Assembly: GCA_019802505.1 (NCBI GenBank)
Contig: JAFMOC010000050.1
Location: forward strand, 440,001-504,000
Direction of reading: 5' to 3'
DNA: 64,000 bases
Origin: Corydoras sp. C115
Taxonomy: Eukaryota; Chordata; Actinopteri; Siluriformes; Callichthyidae
The notes under the pieces were generated by a model. That model did not search any database, had not been told where the DNA came from, and was given only the letters and a program-made list of their open reading frames with translations. Positions 1 through 11,468 of this stretch are shown piece by piece. Position 1 is the first letter of the stretch; each line of letters starts with the position of its first letter. Made by a program: the position numbers and the translations under genes.

Positions 1-259
1 GGGTTTCCTCCGGGTTCTCCGGTTTCCTCCCACAGTCCAAAAACATGGATCAAGTCAATTGAGATCTCTAAATTGCCCCATATAGAGTGTGTATGTGTGC
101 GTGGCTGTGCGAGTGAGTGTGTGCCCAGCGATGGATTGGCGCCCTGTCCTGGGTGTATCTGCCTAGCGCCCGAAACATTCTCCCCTGAATGGGCATGGGT
201 AACCCCCCCCGTGACCCTGATATAGGATAAAGTGGAAGATAATGGATGGATGGATGGAT
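1..259 (+). repeat. SINE-A copy, 5' end cut by the window edge
   Basis: The window opens inside the central body (GGTTTCCTCCCACAGTCC) and runs through the lower body to a GATAATGGATGGATGG tail. A second copy follows directly, so two SINE-A copies stand head to tail. Confidence 0.85.
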
Positions 260-286
260 TTCACTCGTGCTCCATGCTTGCCTCTT

Positions 287-557
287 CCATGTTCTCCCCG
301 TGTCTGCGCGGGTTTACTGCGGGTTCTCCGGATTCCTTTCACAGTCCAAAAACATGGATTCAAGGCAAATTGAATGCTGTAAATTGCCCATATAGTGTGT
401 GCTTGTGTGTGTCTGAGTGAGTGTGTGAGCCCAGCGATAGATTGGCATCCTGTCCTGGGTGTATCTACCCAGTGGCCGAAACGTTCTCTTCTGGATGGGC
501 ATGGGGAACCCCCCCACGACTCAAGTAGAGGATTAAGTGAAAGATAATGAATACATG
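287..557 (+). repeat. SINE-A copy, 5' truncated
   Basis: Starts near TGTTCTCCCCGTGTCTGC without the tRNA-like head and ends in AGATAATGAATACATGAAT. It is more diverged than the copy before it. Confidence 0.8.
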
Positions 558-744
558 AATGTTCAGAATGACCAAACTCAGATCAAAACACCAACCACAA
601 CCCCAAATTTATTACATTTTGTTTGTTTCTTGGTTACACGTGTTGGCGATGATACTACAGATGTTTAACTTTGTTGATGTCCTAAACAATATTTAAAAGG
701 ATTTGACACATTACTATAATATACTATACAATACATATTTACAG

Positions 745-838
745 TGTAGCTGGGTTCGTTCTTAACTACTGATGTGTTTTTCTCTCATTTGTTATTGCTT
801 TGAATAAAAGCGTCTACCAAATGTCTAAAAGTAAATTT
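745..838 (+). repeat. LINE 3' tail fragment (L2/CR1-like)
   Basis: Holds CAGTGTAGCT, AACTACTGATGTG, TCTCATTTGT and GAATAAAAGCGTCTACCAAA. These are in the same order as in the longer LINE 3' ends at 9921, 20815 and 36421. Confidence 0.6.
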
Positions 839-871
839 TAATTAAAATATTTATTCATCTTCTAAACTAAA

Positions 872-1128
872 GGGTGGCACAGTGGCTTAGTGGTTAGCAC
901 GTTCATCTCTTAGCACTGGGGGTCAAGGTTTAAATCCCAATCTGGATGTTCTCCATGTTCTCCCCGTGTCTCCGTAGGTTCCCTCTGGGTTCTCCAGTTT
1001 CCTCCCACAGTCCAGGTAAATCAGCCGCTATAAATTGCCCCATATAGTGCATGTGTGTTTGTGAGTAAGTCTGTGCCCTGTCCTGGGTGTATCTGCCCAG
1101 TGCCCGGAATGTTCTCCCCTGGATGACG
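872..1128 (+). repeat. SINE-A copy with tRNA-like head
   Basis: The head GTGGCTTAGTGGTTAGCACG (A-box-like) and the GTTTAAATCCC B-box region are present. It ends at CTCCCCTGGATGACGG without the usual tail. Confidence 0.8.
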
Positions 1129-1129
1129 G

Positions 1130-2194
1130 AAACTTCAATTGTACTTTAATGTGAAGTGTTATAATTTAAAACACATGGAAAATGTAACATTCAGGGCATG
1201 ATGCAGAAGAACTCTGACTGGGTTTGATCAACTTTTATAGGCACGCTGTAGAGCTGGAATCCCCAAACAATTAGACTATACATAAATGGGTACAGGAATG
1301 CTGAGTCTAATCGCTCAGAAATGGCAAAAATCAGTCCAACAGACCCTGATGAGAATGTAACCAGGATGATATTGCCAAAAAAAGTCAAGCCATGCTACAA
1401 ATAAGTGCGTGGGTTCCAAATCTTAGAAGCCCGTTTGCCATCTCTGACAATCAATAGTGTTCTTACGCAAGTGAAGAAATGTTTTATAGTTACTTTAACA
1501 CCGCAGCGCTTGGCGCAAAAGTGCCAGCTCTAATTGTTTTTTTTTTTAATTCTTCACATTACCACCAGCGTGCTGACTCTGACTGTTCATTATGATCCCT
1601 GAGAAATAAATTTTAAAGTACAACACAAAACAGGAAGCTCTATTGTAATATAATGGAAGAAATGCAGCTCGTGGCTTTTGCAGTTATTCTATGTAATTAT
1701 CTCACAGCTCATACAGTTATTCCATGGAGTTAACTCTAGGAGCGGCATTTGAAGAGAAAAAAAGGTAAAATACTGTACTTTATTTTATTCCAGTGCAAAG
1801 GAGACCTCTATGGACAGAAGGCAACAACACATCTGTTCATGTAAAGGGAAAGACATCCTGTCTGTGAAATACAAAAATATCTGTATGCAGAATACAGCTA
1901 CACTGCTTTGACCTCGCAGGAGGGATCCACCAAAGAGCTCAAAGGTCTCCATGACATCACAGTAGATTATTTTGAAGATACTTTTATTTGAAGAAACTTA
2001 CAAGTATCCCAATTTAATGTTTGGGGTCAGAGCACAGGAACAGTCATTAAACGTGGTTAAGGACCATCCTCAAGGGCCCACATTAGCGATTGAAGATAAT
2101 TCAGATTGATGGGAGCCCGATAGTAACCACTAAGCCACATGGCTCAGTTTGAAGATTTTGTTATCGACATGAGGGGGGAAAAAAAAGACACATC
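1130..2194. other. Intergenic or intronic sequence without a recognised element
   Basis: AT-rich single-copy-looking sequence. A minus-strand reading frame at 1191-1388 of 65 codons has no splice context and no family resemblance. I see no gene here. Confidence 0.4.
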
Positions 2195-2235
2195 CATCCA
2201 TCCATTATCTTCCGCTTTATCCTCTACTAGGGTTG

Positions 2236-2463
2236 CGGTGGGTATATTACATTTACATTTGGTCATTTATTGGACGCTTTTATTCAAAGCGACTTACAAG
2301 GTGAGCACAGGGTTAATCACAACATCCCTGGAGCAATGAGGTTTAAGGGTCTTGCTCAAGGACCCACATTGGTAACTTCAGTGGACCTGGGATTTGAACC
2401 GCCAACCTTCAGATTTATAACCCAACGCCCTGACCACTGAGCTACCGCACCCCGCACCCAGCT
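2236..2463 (-). repeat. SINE-B nested in SINE-A
   Basis: Reads from TTTACATTTGGTCATTTA, through AAAGCGACTTACAAGG, to the tRNA-like head complement ACCACTGAGCTACCGCACC. GGGTATAT flanks both sides and looks like a target-site duplication. The last 16 bp of the head are repeated. Confidence 0.75.
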
Positions 2464-2488
2464 ACCGCACCCCGGGTATATATTTTTC

Positions 2489-2490
<2 letters not shown>

Positions 2491-2531
<41 letters not shown>
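2491..2531. repeat. (TTA)n microsatellite
   Basis: An uninterrupted TTA run between the SINE-B and the resumed SINE-A. Confidence 0.95.
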
Positions 2532-2532
<1 letters not shown>

Positions 2533-2791
2533 ATCATATTAATCCTAGAGTTCCCCATCCATGGGAGAACGTTTCGGGCGCCGGGCAGATAAACCCAGGA
2601 CAGGGTGCCAATCTATGTCTGACACTCACTCAATCTACTTTGAATCTATATTCAATCTTTGTTCAAACATCTATAAAGGAGGAAACTGGAGAACCCAGAG
2701 AAAACCCACATGGACACAGGAAGAACATGGAAACTCCACTGAGATTGGGATTCGAACCTGGATACCCAACGTGCTAACCCCCCACTTAACT

Positions 2792-2797
<6 letters not shown>

Positions 2798-2882
<85 letters not shown>
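2798..2882. repeat. (TA)n microsatellite
   Basis: About 42 TA units at the head end of the split SINE-A. Confidence 0.97.
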
Positions 2883-2886
<4 letters not shown>

Positions 2887-3477
2887 TCAAAATAAATAAA
2901 TAAATTAATTAACTTAATTAAGTTTGTATTATAAAATATCAGAGATTGAGTCTTCACCTTGAGCACAGCATCATGTTTTTTAGACCCTACTTAAGTGCTA
3001 TAAATGTGTGAGGACAATACATAAAAAAAATGTCATGAAAAAAATATTAGCAGGTGTTTTTGATATTCTAATGATGTTCATTTATTTAATTTTCGATAAG
3101 GTTACACTGAGATGGCACATTTTTAAAACATTGCCACAAACAAATTGTGGATGTAAATGCGATCGCAAACAAAAGCGGTCTGACCAGATGTTTGTCAAAG
3201 GATGTTAATGTTTTCCAGGTGCCCTGAGATACATGTCATGAGAAACACAACTGCAGTGACAGGGTCCTCCAAGGTCAGCTCCCATGAACATCCGAGTCAG
3301 ACAGTACGGTGGACTCACAAATTGTAAGAAGAGAAGGTCAATTATATCTATGGCAGCTCATCCGTGCGTGTGGCATGCAGGAACGAATGGGTGCAATATG
3401 TGGCGATCTGGTTAAAATCTGCGGTTCTATCAGACAACAGCAAAAGATGATCGGTTATTTTTAAAGTGGCTCTAACA
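2883..3477. other. AT-rich sequence, no element recognised
   Basis: Low-complexity AT-rich DNA followed by ordinary sequence. I found no coding or RNA gene signal. Confidence 0.4.

Positions 3478-3535
<58 letters not shown>
3478..3535. repeat. (TG)n(TA)n microsatellite
   Basis: About 11 TG units run into about 18 TA units. Confidence 0.97.
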
Positions 3536-3538
<3 letters not shown>

Positions 3539-4094
3539 TTGGCACAGGATTCTCACAGGAGAATCATCCTGGACTGTAAGGCTTATTTCATTCCACATGG
3601 GTGTCATTAAACTTGTGCAACCTTATTCTTATGCTATATTTAAACCTGAGAAAAAAATAATGTAATTACGAACAGCCCAATGGGGCTTCATGCCATTTAA
3701 TTAACTACAAATGCCTTTGTGTCTTAAAATGTCCGAATTAATTGAGATGTTCCTTCTTGTGGGAAATATAGTAACAGTCCCTTATCGCTGTCAGTATTAG
3801 TTCATGTTGCTCATACAGCTTTCATTTTAAGTATTACAACGTGTCTTAATTATTAAATGAAGCCTGCACGTAGTATTTTGCAAAATTGGATTTGCATGAA
3901 TGTTGACAATATTTTAGATTGCCGCAAAAACAAACATTTTTGTTTTTCTTTACATTGTAACAAGATGCAATATATTAACTAAAGGACGTGAGGACTAAAG
4001 GACGACAATCACACTTTCCTGTACTTATTATACATCTTATTTAAAATGTATTATGTAACTTTGGACCAGGTTTGGCCTTTAAACTCTCATTTCA
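3536..4094. other. AT-rich sequence, no element recognised
   Basis: Single-copy-looking AT-rich DNA. I see no gene or repeat family. Confidence 0.4.
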
Positions 4095-4262
4095 TTATTA
4101 ACTTAGAACAGCCAATTTACCTTAAATCCATGTTTTTGGACTGTGGAAAGAAACCGGAGAACCCAGAAAAAACACACAGACATAGGGAAAACACAGAAAC
4201 AAGAACCTGGATCCCCAGCATTGAGAGGGGAACATGTTACCCACTAAGCCACTGAGTCGCAC
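4095..4262 (-). repeat. SINE-A copy, head half only
   Basis: Begins at the CCATGTTTTTGGACTGTGG body and ends at the complement of the head, ACCCACTAAGCCACTGAGTC. It is directly followed by another minus-strand copy. Confidence 0.75.
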
Positions 4263-4279
4263 TTATTTGTAAATCTAAT

Positions 4280-4622
4280 CTCATTATCTCCTGCTTATTA
4301 CTCTACTTAGGTCACGTTGGAGTTCCCAATGCCCATCCAGGAAAGAACGTTTTGGGCGCTGGGAAGATACATCCAGGGCAGGGTGCCAATCCATTACTGG
4401 GCACACTCACCCACAGAGACATGCACACTATATGGAGCAATTTAGAGCATTTCATTTATATTAAATCCATGCTTTTGGACTGTGGGAAGAAAACAGAGAA
4501 CCCAGAAAAAACCCAACAAATAAGGAGAGAACATAAACACTCCATCCAAATTGGTATTTGAACCTGGATCCCCAGCACTGAGAGGAGAATGTGCAAACCA
4601 CTAAGCCACTGTGCAGCTCGGC
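4280..4622 (-). repeat. SINE-A copy, full length
   Basis: Tail complement CTCATTATCTCCTGCTTATT through to ACCACTAAGCCACTGTGCAG. It forms a tandem pair with the partial copy before it. Confidence 0.8.
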
Positions 4623-4989
4623 CTTAAAGTGTTCCCCAAAAAGGTTATCGAGTATGTCACTGAGAAATGTGGCTATTAAAAACAGCATGTTTGGTCAATC
4701 AGAGTCTAAATAAGAAAACTTGGCATGTACCTGACATTCCAATTCATTCTAAAGGTGCTTAGTGGGGCTGATGTCACAGCGTTTGCCAGACCACTGCTAT
4801 TACATCACCCAAGCCTCAAAAACCACTTGTTTATGAAATTCTCTTTCCCAATAATTCCACCACAAGGACTAACCACAAAGTTACAAGCATATCATTTTCT
4901 AAATTTATTTATTTAAAAATCAGTGTGGTAGCCCACAAATGCTGAAGTTGAGTGAACATCATCGGCCTAAGCAGGTGTCTACTTGTACA

Positions 4990-5110
4990 ACCCTCAGAGG
5001 CATTTGAGGCCGTTGAAGCCTTTTAGTCTTGCAAAATAAAGGTCCCAGGTTTGATTTCTGATCCCACAAAGTGCTATAACTGAAGTGCCCTTGGGCGAGG
5101 CATCTAACCC
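4990..5110 (+). repeat. SINE-C fragment
   Basis: Contains GGTCCCAGGTTTGATTTCTG and CTGAAGTGCCCTTGGGCGAG. It abuts a SINE-A copy. Confidence 0.65.
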
Positions 5111-5117
5111 CAATTGC

Positions 5118-5402
5118 CCAATCTGGCTGGAGTTTCCATGTTCTCCCCGTGTTCGAATGGGCTTCCTCCGGGTTCTCCAGTTTCCTCCCACTATCCAAAA
5201 ACATGGATTCCAGGTAAATTATATGCTCTACATTGGCCCATATAGTGTGTGTTTGTCTGTGTGAGCGAATGTGCCCAGAGATAAATTGGTGCCATGTCCT
5301 GGGGGTATCTGGCCAGCGCCCCAATGTTCTCGCCTGGATGAGCATGGGGGAACCCTCCTACCCCCACAGTAGAGGATTAATCGGAAGATAATGAATGAAT
5401 AA
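5118..5402 (+). repeat. SINE-A copy, head lost
   Basis: Starts at CCAATCTGGCTGGAGTTTCC and ends GAAGATAATGAATGAATAAA. Confidence 0.8.
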
Positions 5403-6394
5403 ATGGAATTAAATGTAAGTATTGCTTTAGTGATATGCATTTACAGTATTTGTATTTATACAGTATTGGGACTTTAAATAAATGAAATGGAATTAATTGA
5501 AGTATATGTGTCATAACCTGATTCATAAACACAAATACTACTAATCTAACATTAACCCAACCTTAACTATAACCATATGACATGTTTTACTTTAAAACTT
5601 AGTAATTTACTTTGTGAGGTCCACACATTGTGATTGTGTAATAGGTTTTGTCTGAATGTGTGAATGACACAACCCTAAAACATGTCTGGTAATGGGATGC
5701 TGATGACATCTCACTGTCTACATACTAGAAGCTCTTAAATCTTGCAGCATGCCTTTATTGGCAGAAAACTTATGTGAGCAACATCAATTCCAATGTTTAT
5801 TCGATTCCCATTGCCAAAGTTGTACATCATCAAGCATCTAGACATTCAGTCTGTAGTCTTACCAACTTTTGTGGAATACTTGCTTATTCCACAAGAGCTT
5901 AATATGTGAATAAGAGCTTACTGAAGTGCACTGTGGTACTTTAACAGGATATTGTTGTTGTAGTTTGGGTTTTTTTCCTTTAGATTTTCCATGATCAACT
6001 GTGTTATTATTGAAAAGTGAAAGTATTTAGAAACCACAGCAACTCGGTGTCAAACCACGTCAAGTGTCACCATGTGCTGAAAGTCTGCAACACTCGATAA
6101 CTCAATAACTGCAGCGTTCCAAACCTTTACTAACATCGGCAGAAAAACCGTCCACCTTAATTCCTTCATGACACGGGTATTCTTAGTCAAGCACATCCAC
6201 ACACGTCATCAGGAGCGCTTCAGTAAATATGTGTAAATATTTAACACTTAATATTTTAATTCGTATTAAAGCCACACAAAAATATCTGATCAGGGCCTTG
6301 TGGACCTTTAAGCCCTTCTCTAAATAATATCGAAAAACAGAGAATGATGTTAATTACATTTTGTCCATGAATAATTCTTAATTAATTCCAAGCG
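5403..6394. other. Unique-looking sequence, no gene seen
   Basis: About 1 kb of ordinary AT-rich sequence. I found no splice-flanked coding exon, RNA gene or repeat family. Confidence 0.4.
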
Positions 6395-6395
6395 G

Positions 6396-6714
6396 GGGCG
6401 GCACGTTGGCTTAGTGGTTAGCATGTTCTCCTCTCAGAACTAGGTATTCCCGGTTCGAATCCCAATATGGGTGGAGTTTCCATGTTATCACCATGTCCAT
6501 GTGGGTTTCCTCCGGGTTCTCCAGTTTCCTCCCACAGTACAAAGACATGGATCAAGGTGAACTGAATTCTCCAAATTGCCCCATATAGAGTGTGTGTGTG
6601 TGCGTCTGTGTAAGTAAGTGTGTGCCCAGCGATAGATTGGTGCCCTGTCGTGGGTGTATCTGCCCAGCGACCAAAACGATCTCCCCTGGATGGGCATGGG
6701 GAACCAACCCGCGA
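6396..6714 (+). repeat. SINE-A copy, plus arm of an inverted pair
   Basis: Head GGCACGTTGGCTTAGTGGTT through to GGGCATGGGGAACCAACCCG. The tail is missing because the opposite-strand copy begins at once. Confidence 0.85.
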
Positions 6715-6888
6715 CCAGGACAGGGAGCCAATCTATCGCTGGACACACACACAAACACACTCTATATGAGGCAATTTAGAGAATCCAATTTACCTTGAAC
6801 CCGAAGGAAACCCACACAGACATGGGGAAAACATGGAAACCGTGTTTCACCAGAGCTAAGAGGCAAACATGGTAAACAATAAGCCGCC
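6715..6888 (-). repeat. SINE-A copy, minus arm of an inverted pair
   Basis: Begins AGGACAGGGAGCCAATCTAT and ends at a decayed head complement, AATAAGCCGCCCC. It joins the plus copy with no spacer. Confidence 0.8.
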
Positions 6889-7480
6889 CCTTATAATTAT
6901 AAAATATTGTACATTTCTGTATTAAATACTACATTTATACTCTATTAAATATTATTTTGTATTCTATAAAAGTGTGTCGCAATTTAATATCCATAAAAAT
7001 GTGATATTAAATGTGAAAATGTGGGTCTTGGGATCTAAGCTATGTGGGAATAGAACAGGATCTTTTAAAAATCACTTTCAAGTAAGCTTTCACACTGCAC
7101 TGTCTTCAGGCATTTCTTTCCACTGGCCTTTCCAGTGATCTGGTTCACGAGGCCTTGATTATCAAGGCATCTGAAAGAAGCGCAGGATATCTGGGAGGAC
7201 TTTCAGGGTGAGAAGATGCCAGAAGTGATTGGAGACAGTTTGAAGCAGAGGTGGAGAGAGGATGGAAAAGGCTGCTGAAGGTCTCCACCTGTTGCTCATC
7301 ACGAGGCAGCCGTGCACAGCTGTGCTAGTCTGCACCAGCACCCTGGATAATTAAACCAGGGTTCTCAACTATTTTCTGAGGGTGGGGCGGACGGGGTGAA
7401 ACAAAGGCTGAGAGATACTTAGTAAAACGGTCCGGCAATCCTCACCCCCGGGTAAGACGAAGGGCATATCCACAGGCTTT
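6889..7480. other. Unique-looking sequence
   Basis: AT-rich to 7080, then a more GC-balanced stretch at 7081-7350. No SUGCT C-terminal exon or other gene could be supported in either strand. Confidence 0.4.
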
Positions 7481-7482
7481 CG

Positions 7483-7552
7483 AATGAATTGTGAATTTCC
7501 CCATAGTGGGACAAATAAAGGTTTATCTTGTCTTATTTTATCTTATCTGAAT
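7483..7552 (+). repeat. LINE-type 3' end fragment (Rex1/Babar-like tail)
   Basis: GTGAATTTCCCCATAGTGGG, then ACAAATAAAGGTTTATC and a TTATC-rich run, as at the 3' end of many fish LINEs. Confidence 0.45.
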
Positions 7553-7999
7553 TCAGAGGTTAGCACAGATTTGACATCCAGTGACATTCATGGCCCAACC
7601 AGGACATGGAATGGTTTGGCTGTTTTCTTCACCTTTTGGGTCTTTACGCAACACGGTGGGAATAAACTCCCTCTCATTTCACAGAGCTACGGCAATGCGT
7701 CAATCGTCGCATTCCATTTTCGCTCGACTCAAGTGTTTCCTTGTGAGAGGAAACAAACACTTTAACGCGCTTAATGAAGAGACAACTTGAATATGTTGAC
7801 AATTCACTGCCAAGACCGCAACGAACGTCTGATTGTTGATGTCCGTCTACGTTGTTTTCGGTCAGCGGTGCACCTGTGTTTTCCATTGGCAAGCATGCAA
7901 TTAGCCAGAAATTGACCTGAACACACTTTGAATCGGGAGCGCCACGCCTGTTGACAAAATTATATATTCACACTCCACCCAACCCAACCATGCACATAT

Positions 8000-8093
8000 A
8001 TACACATATACACACATTAGTGAAGTGAGCACATGTGCCGGAGCAGTGGGCAGCCCTGTATATGGCACCTGGAAAGCAAATTGGGGTTGTCTA
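8000..8093 (-). repeat. SINE-C fragment
   Basis: Contains AGTGAAGTGAGCACATGTGC and GGAGCAGTGGGCAGCCCTGT. It lies next to a SINE-A on the same strand. Confidence 0.65.
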
Positions 8094-8097
8094 CAGC

Positions 8098-8380
8098 TAC
8101 ATGCCCATCCAGGGGAGAACGTTTCTGCTGCTGGGCAGATACACCCAGAACAGAGCGCCAATCGATCGCTGGGCACACACTTACTCACACACACACAAAC
8201 ACACACTTTCATTTTCACCTTGAAATGACTTCCACTAGACTGTGGAAGAAAACTGGAAAACACAGAAAACCCACACGGACACGAGGAAAACATGAAAACT
8301 CCACCCAGACTGGGATTCGAACCTGGATCCTCAGCGCTTAGAGGCGAACGTGCTAACCACTAAGGCACTGTGCCACCCCA
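8098..8380 (-). repeat. SINE-A copy
   Basis: From GCCCATCCAGGGGAGAACG to ACCACTAAGGCACTGTGCCA. The middle, around 8205-8240, is rearranged. Confidence 0.8.
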
Positions 8381-8461
8381 AAAGTAAAGTAATAATAGAT
8401 ATACTGTAATAAAAGTAATAAAAGAAAAGTTTCTGAACAAACTTCAAAACTGAGTTCAGAC

Positions 8462-8762
8462 ATTCATTTATTTATTATCTTTCACTTTATCCTCTATTAG
8501 GGTTGGGGGGGGGGGTCCCCCAAGCCCATCCAGGGCAGAATGGGTGCTGGGCAGATACACCCAGGACAGTGCAACAATCTATCCTTGGGCACACTTGCAA
8601 TACACAGATACACACACACTATGGGGCAATTTAGAGCGTACAGTTTACCTTGAATCCATGTTTTTGGACTGTGAGAGGAACCAGAGCACCCAGAGGAAAC
8701 CCATGCGGGTACAGGGAGAATATGGAAACTCCACCCAGATTGGGATTTGAACCTGGAACCTC
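8462..8762 (-). repeat. SINE-A copy, head lost
   Basis: Tail complement with TATCTTTCACTTTATCCTC, a run of 11 G, and the body to GGGATTTGAACCTGGAACCT. Confidence 0.8.
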
Positions 8763-8814
8763 CTAACAATACCAAGGAGTACTATTACATCAGCTTCTTC
8801 TTTGGATTTAGGCT

Positions 8815-9046
8815 TAGAACACTGTAAAACATCTTTGATTTTTTTTTTTTTTTCCAAGAAACCTTGGAAGGACTGAGGCTCAGTGGGGGACTCATACTCC
8901 TTTAGTGGCCGGGCAGCATTAACAGTGTAGGACACTAATGTACAGATTGTGTAGTGATCAGGTATCTGTATTTAACAATTGGAGGAACTATACAAGTCCA
9001 TTGAGTGCATTCTGTAGGACTGCCAGTCCAATAAAAATCCAGTTTC
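8815..9046 (-). repeat. Repeat D copy
   Basis: Complement of the copies at 12700 and 28843. It shares CAGTGGGGGACTCATACTCC, GCCGGGCAGCATTAACAGTG and GACTGCCAGTCCAATAAAAA. Confidence 0.75.
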
Positions 9047-9477
9047 AATATAAATTCCAGCATTGCAGAATTTTCACCCAAGTAATAAGTGCTCTGTGGT
9101 GGTTCTGTGAGGCTCCTGATCATTGGAAAGTAGAATATCATTGTGCACATTCAGGGAATGAAGTGTAGATGGTGAATGAAGCAAACGAGGGATGAAATGT
9201 CCTAGAAACGTTGTTTATCAGGGCTTGAAATTAACTTACAAATCAATTTACCAGTCTATTTGGTAAGTAAGTCTACAACGGTTTAGGATGTGTTACTATT
9301 GTCCTTCAAAAGATTCTTATGTGGTCAAATGTGTGTGTGTCAGTTTTTGGTGGAGTGTGTGTATGGGGGTTGTGGAAAGGTAATTAGAAAAGTTTATATA
9401 TTTTCTTATATGAATTGTTATTATTGGGGCTATTGACTAATCATGACATTCTTGAATTGTCTGTCATGTTTACAGCA

Positions 9478-9825
9478 GGGCGGCACAGTGGCTTAATTAT
9501 TAGCACATTCGCCTCCCAGCGCTGGGGATCAAGGTTCGAATCCCAATCTGGGTGGCATTTCCATGTTCTCCACGTGTCCGCGTGGGTTTCCCCCGGGTTC
9601 TCCGGTTTCCTCCCACAGCCCAAAAACATGGATTCAAAGTAAATTAAATGCTCTAAGTTGCCACATATGTGTGTGTGTGTGTTTGTATGACAGTAAATGT
9701 GCCAATTAATAGATCGGTGCCCTGTCCTGAGTGTATCTGCCCAGCGCCCGAACTCTCTCTCCTGGATGGGCATGGGGAACCCCCCCCCCATCCCTAGAGG
9801 ATTAAGCTATTGATAATGAATGAAT
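9478..9825 (+). repeat. SINE-A copy, full length
   Basis: Head GGCGGCACAGTGGCTTAATT, B-box GGTTCGAATCCC and tail TTGATAATGAATGAATT. Confidence 0.85.
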
Positions 9826-9920
9826 TAAAGCTTTGAGTCAGAGCAAGCACAGCATCATGACGCCATGATTAGGATAAGATAAAAAGAAATTAAGTGGCAA
9901 CAAATGAATGAAAAATAAAA

Positions 9921-10285
9921 ATGAAAAATAGAATCATCAGTGATGAATGTCGCCTGATGATTCAACCCCACCATGGTGCTAATTCTCACTCTTTATCGTT
10001 CGCCACTGCTAAATGGTGGAACCATCTTCCCAACTCTGTCCATAAAGTGGAGTCACTTAGCATCTTTAAGAAACAACTCAAAACACATTTATTCCACAAA
10101 AAAAAAAAAACATATAAACAAAAGATAAAATTAGGCTGGATCGGATAATGATTAGGTTTTGATTACACTACAGTGTAGATGTTTTTACGTAACTACTGAC
10201 TTGTGGTGTTCTCTCATTTGTAAGTCACTTTGGATAAAAGCACTTGTTAATTGACTAAAGGTAATGTAAACGTAAATGTAAACAC
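9921..10285 (+). repeat. L2/CR1-type LINE 3' end with the last part of ORF2
   Basis: Bases 9921-10110 read as the C-terminus of a reverse-transcriptase ORF. The pieces WWNHLPNSVHKVESLSIF and KKQLKTHLFHKK match the W..LP..VR...S...FKK.LKTHLF ending of fish L2/CR1 LINEs. The 3' UTR ends in AAGTCACTTTGGATAAAAGC and an AATGTAAACG-like run. There is no intact ORF2, so it is 5' truncated. Confidence 0.8.
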
Positions 10286-11003
10286 TGTGATGGCCCCCTA
10301 ACTCCAAATTCCATCTAGTCTGCAATCCTGTGAGTTGGTGTTTGCAGGTAAAATGCTGTTGCATTTGAAAATCCCTTTAATCTGCGATCTTGCTATTATC
10401 TTTTAACTCGGATGTAAATACAGCCAAGAAAACTTTACACAGACTTGGATTGAAAAGCAGACGTTGACGTCTTAAAATTATTACTTACGTGCGTTTTAAC
10501 CACCACTATGTCCCACATTCAGTTAAGCATAGAAAGAGCCAACTCAAGGTACTTTCTCTGGGTGATCGAAGCTGTTCTCCTTGGAACGGTCTTCTTAATA
10601 CTGCCGTTCTGGTATTATTACTATGTCTTATGCTCCACCATGACTGTTTACTGCTGACAAATAGAGATTTTATCGTCTTTTCCGGACACCTTGTTGAACT
10701 GCTTGTGATGACATTCTACGCTTCAATGCTATCCGTCATGTTGCGTCAACCGATCAGCCGTGTAGTGAGCTCGAATAAAACAGCTGAGAATATCAGCCGA
10801 TAGTGATCAGGTGCCAATCAATCGGAGTACATATAGCACATATAGTATAAATTGTGCAGGTAGGCTGGCAGCCTTAAATGCTAAATCAATTTATTTACAG
10901 TTCTGTATAAACCCTATTGAAAATGATCATTTTAAATAACCTTACAAAAAACATTTTTTCCCGCTATCCTCTTAAAATGTGTCATTTAAATAACTACTAT
11001 AAA
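10286..11003. other. Unclassified sequence with an unexplained 104-codon frame
   Basis: The plus-strand frame at 10489-10803 has hydrophobic stretches but no family motif, splice context or codon signature that I recognise. I do not call a gene. Confidence 0.3.
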
Positions 11004-11013
11004 TTATACTATT

Positions 11014-11370
11014 ATCCATCCATCCTTTATCTTCCGCTTTATCCTCTACTAGGGTTGCATGGGGTTCCCCATGCCTATCCAGGGGAGAACGATTCGGGAG
11101 CTGGGCAGATACACCCAGGACAGGGCGCCAATCTATCGCTGGAAACACACACACTTACACACACATACACAAACACACTCTATATGGGGCAATTTGGAGA
11201 ATTCACTTGACCTTGATCCATGATTTTGAACTGTGGGAGGAAACCGGAGAACCCGGAGCAAACACGTGGACACGGGGAGAACATGGAGACTCCACCCAGA
11301 TTGGGATTCGAACCAGGAATCCCTAGCGCTGAGAGCTGAATGTGCTAACCACTAAGCCACCATGCCACCT
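11014..11370 (-). repeat. SINE-A copy, full length, with target-site duplication
   Basis: Tail complement CCATCCATCCTTTATCTTCC to CCACTAAGCCACCATGCCAC. ATACTATTAT is present just before and just after the element. Confidence 0.85.
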
Positions 11371-11402
11371 TATCATACTATTATAATCATAATAATGGCA
11401 CA

Positions 11403-11468
11403 CCCCATCTCATAAGTCGCTTTGGATAAAAACGTCTGCCAAATGACCAAATGTGATGTAAATGTAAT
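11403..11468 (+). repeat. SINE-B/LINE tail fragment
   Basis: TAAGTCGCTTTGGATAAAAA, then CGTCTGCCAAATGACCAAAT and a GTAAATGTAA run. Confidence 0.7.

Larger units (their letters stand above)
2195..2795 (-). repeat. SINE-A copy split by a SINE-B insertion
   Basis: The tail and lower body occupy 2195-2237 and the rest occupies about 2550-2795, where the B-box reverse complement (GGGATTCGAACC) is seen. A SINE-B and a TTA repeat lie between the two halves. Confidence 0.75.

Noticed and set aside
2561..2899. A 112-codon frame ending in a long I-Y repeat
   Set aside because: It is SINE-A sequence running into a TA microsatellite. The same holds for the other I-Y, T-H and V-C rich frames.
7118..7190. 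Possible SUGCT C-terminal exon on the minus strand (N-Q-G-L-V-N-Q-I-T-G-K)
   Set aside because: Only a few residues resemble the human ending and there are no suitable splice sites or continuing frame.
10489..10803. 104-codon plus-strand frame with hydrophobic segments
   Set aside because: No family motif and no exon boundaries, and it is surrounded by repeats. It may be a chance frame.
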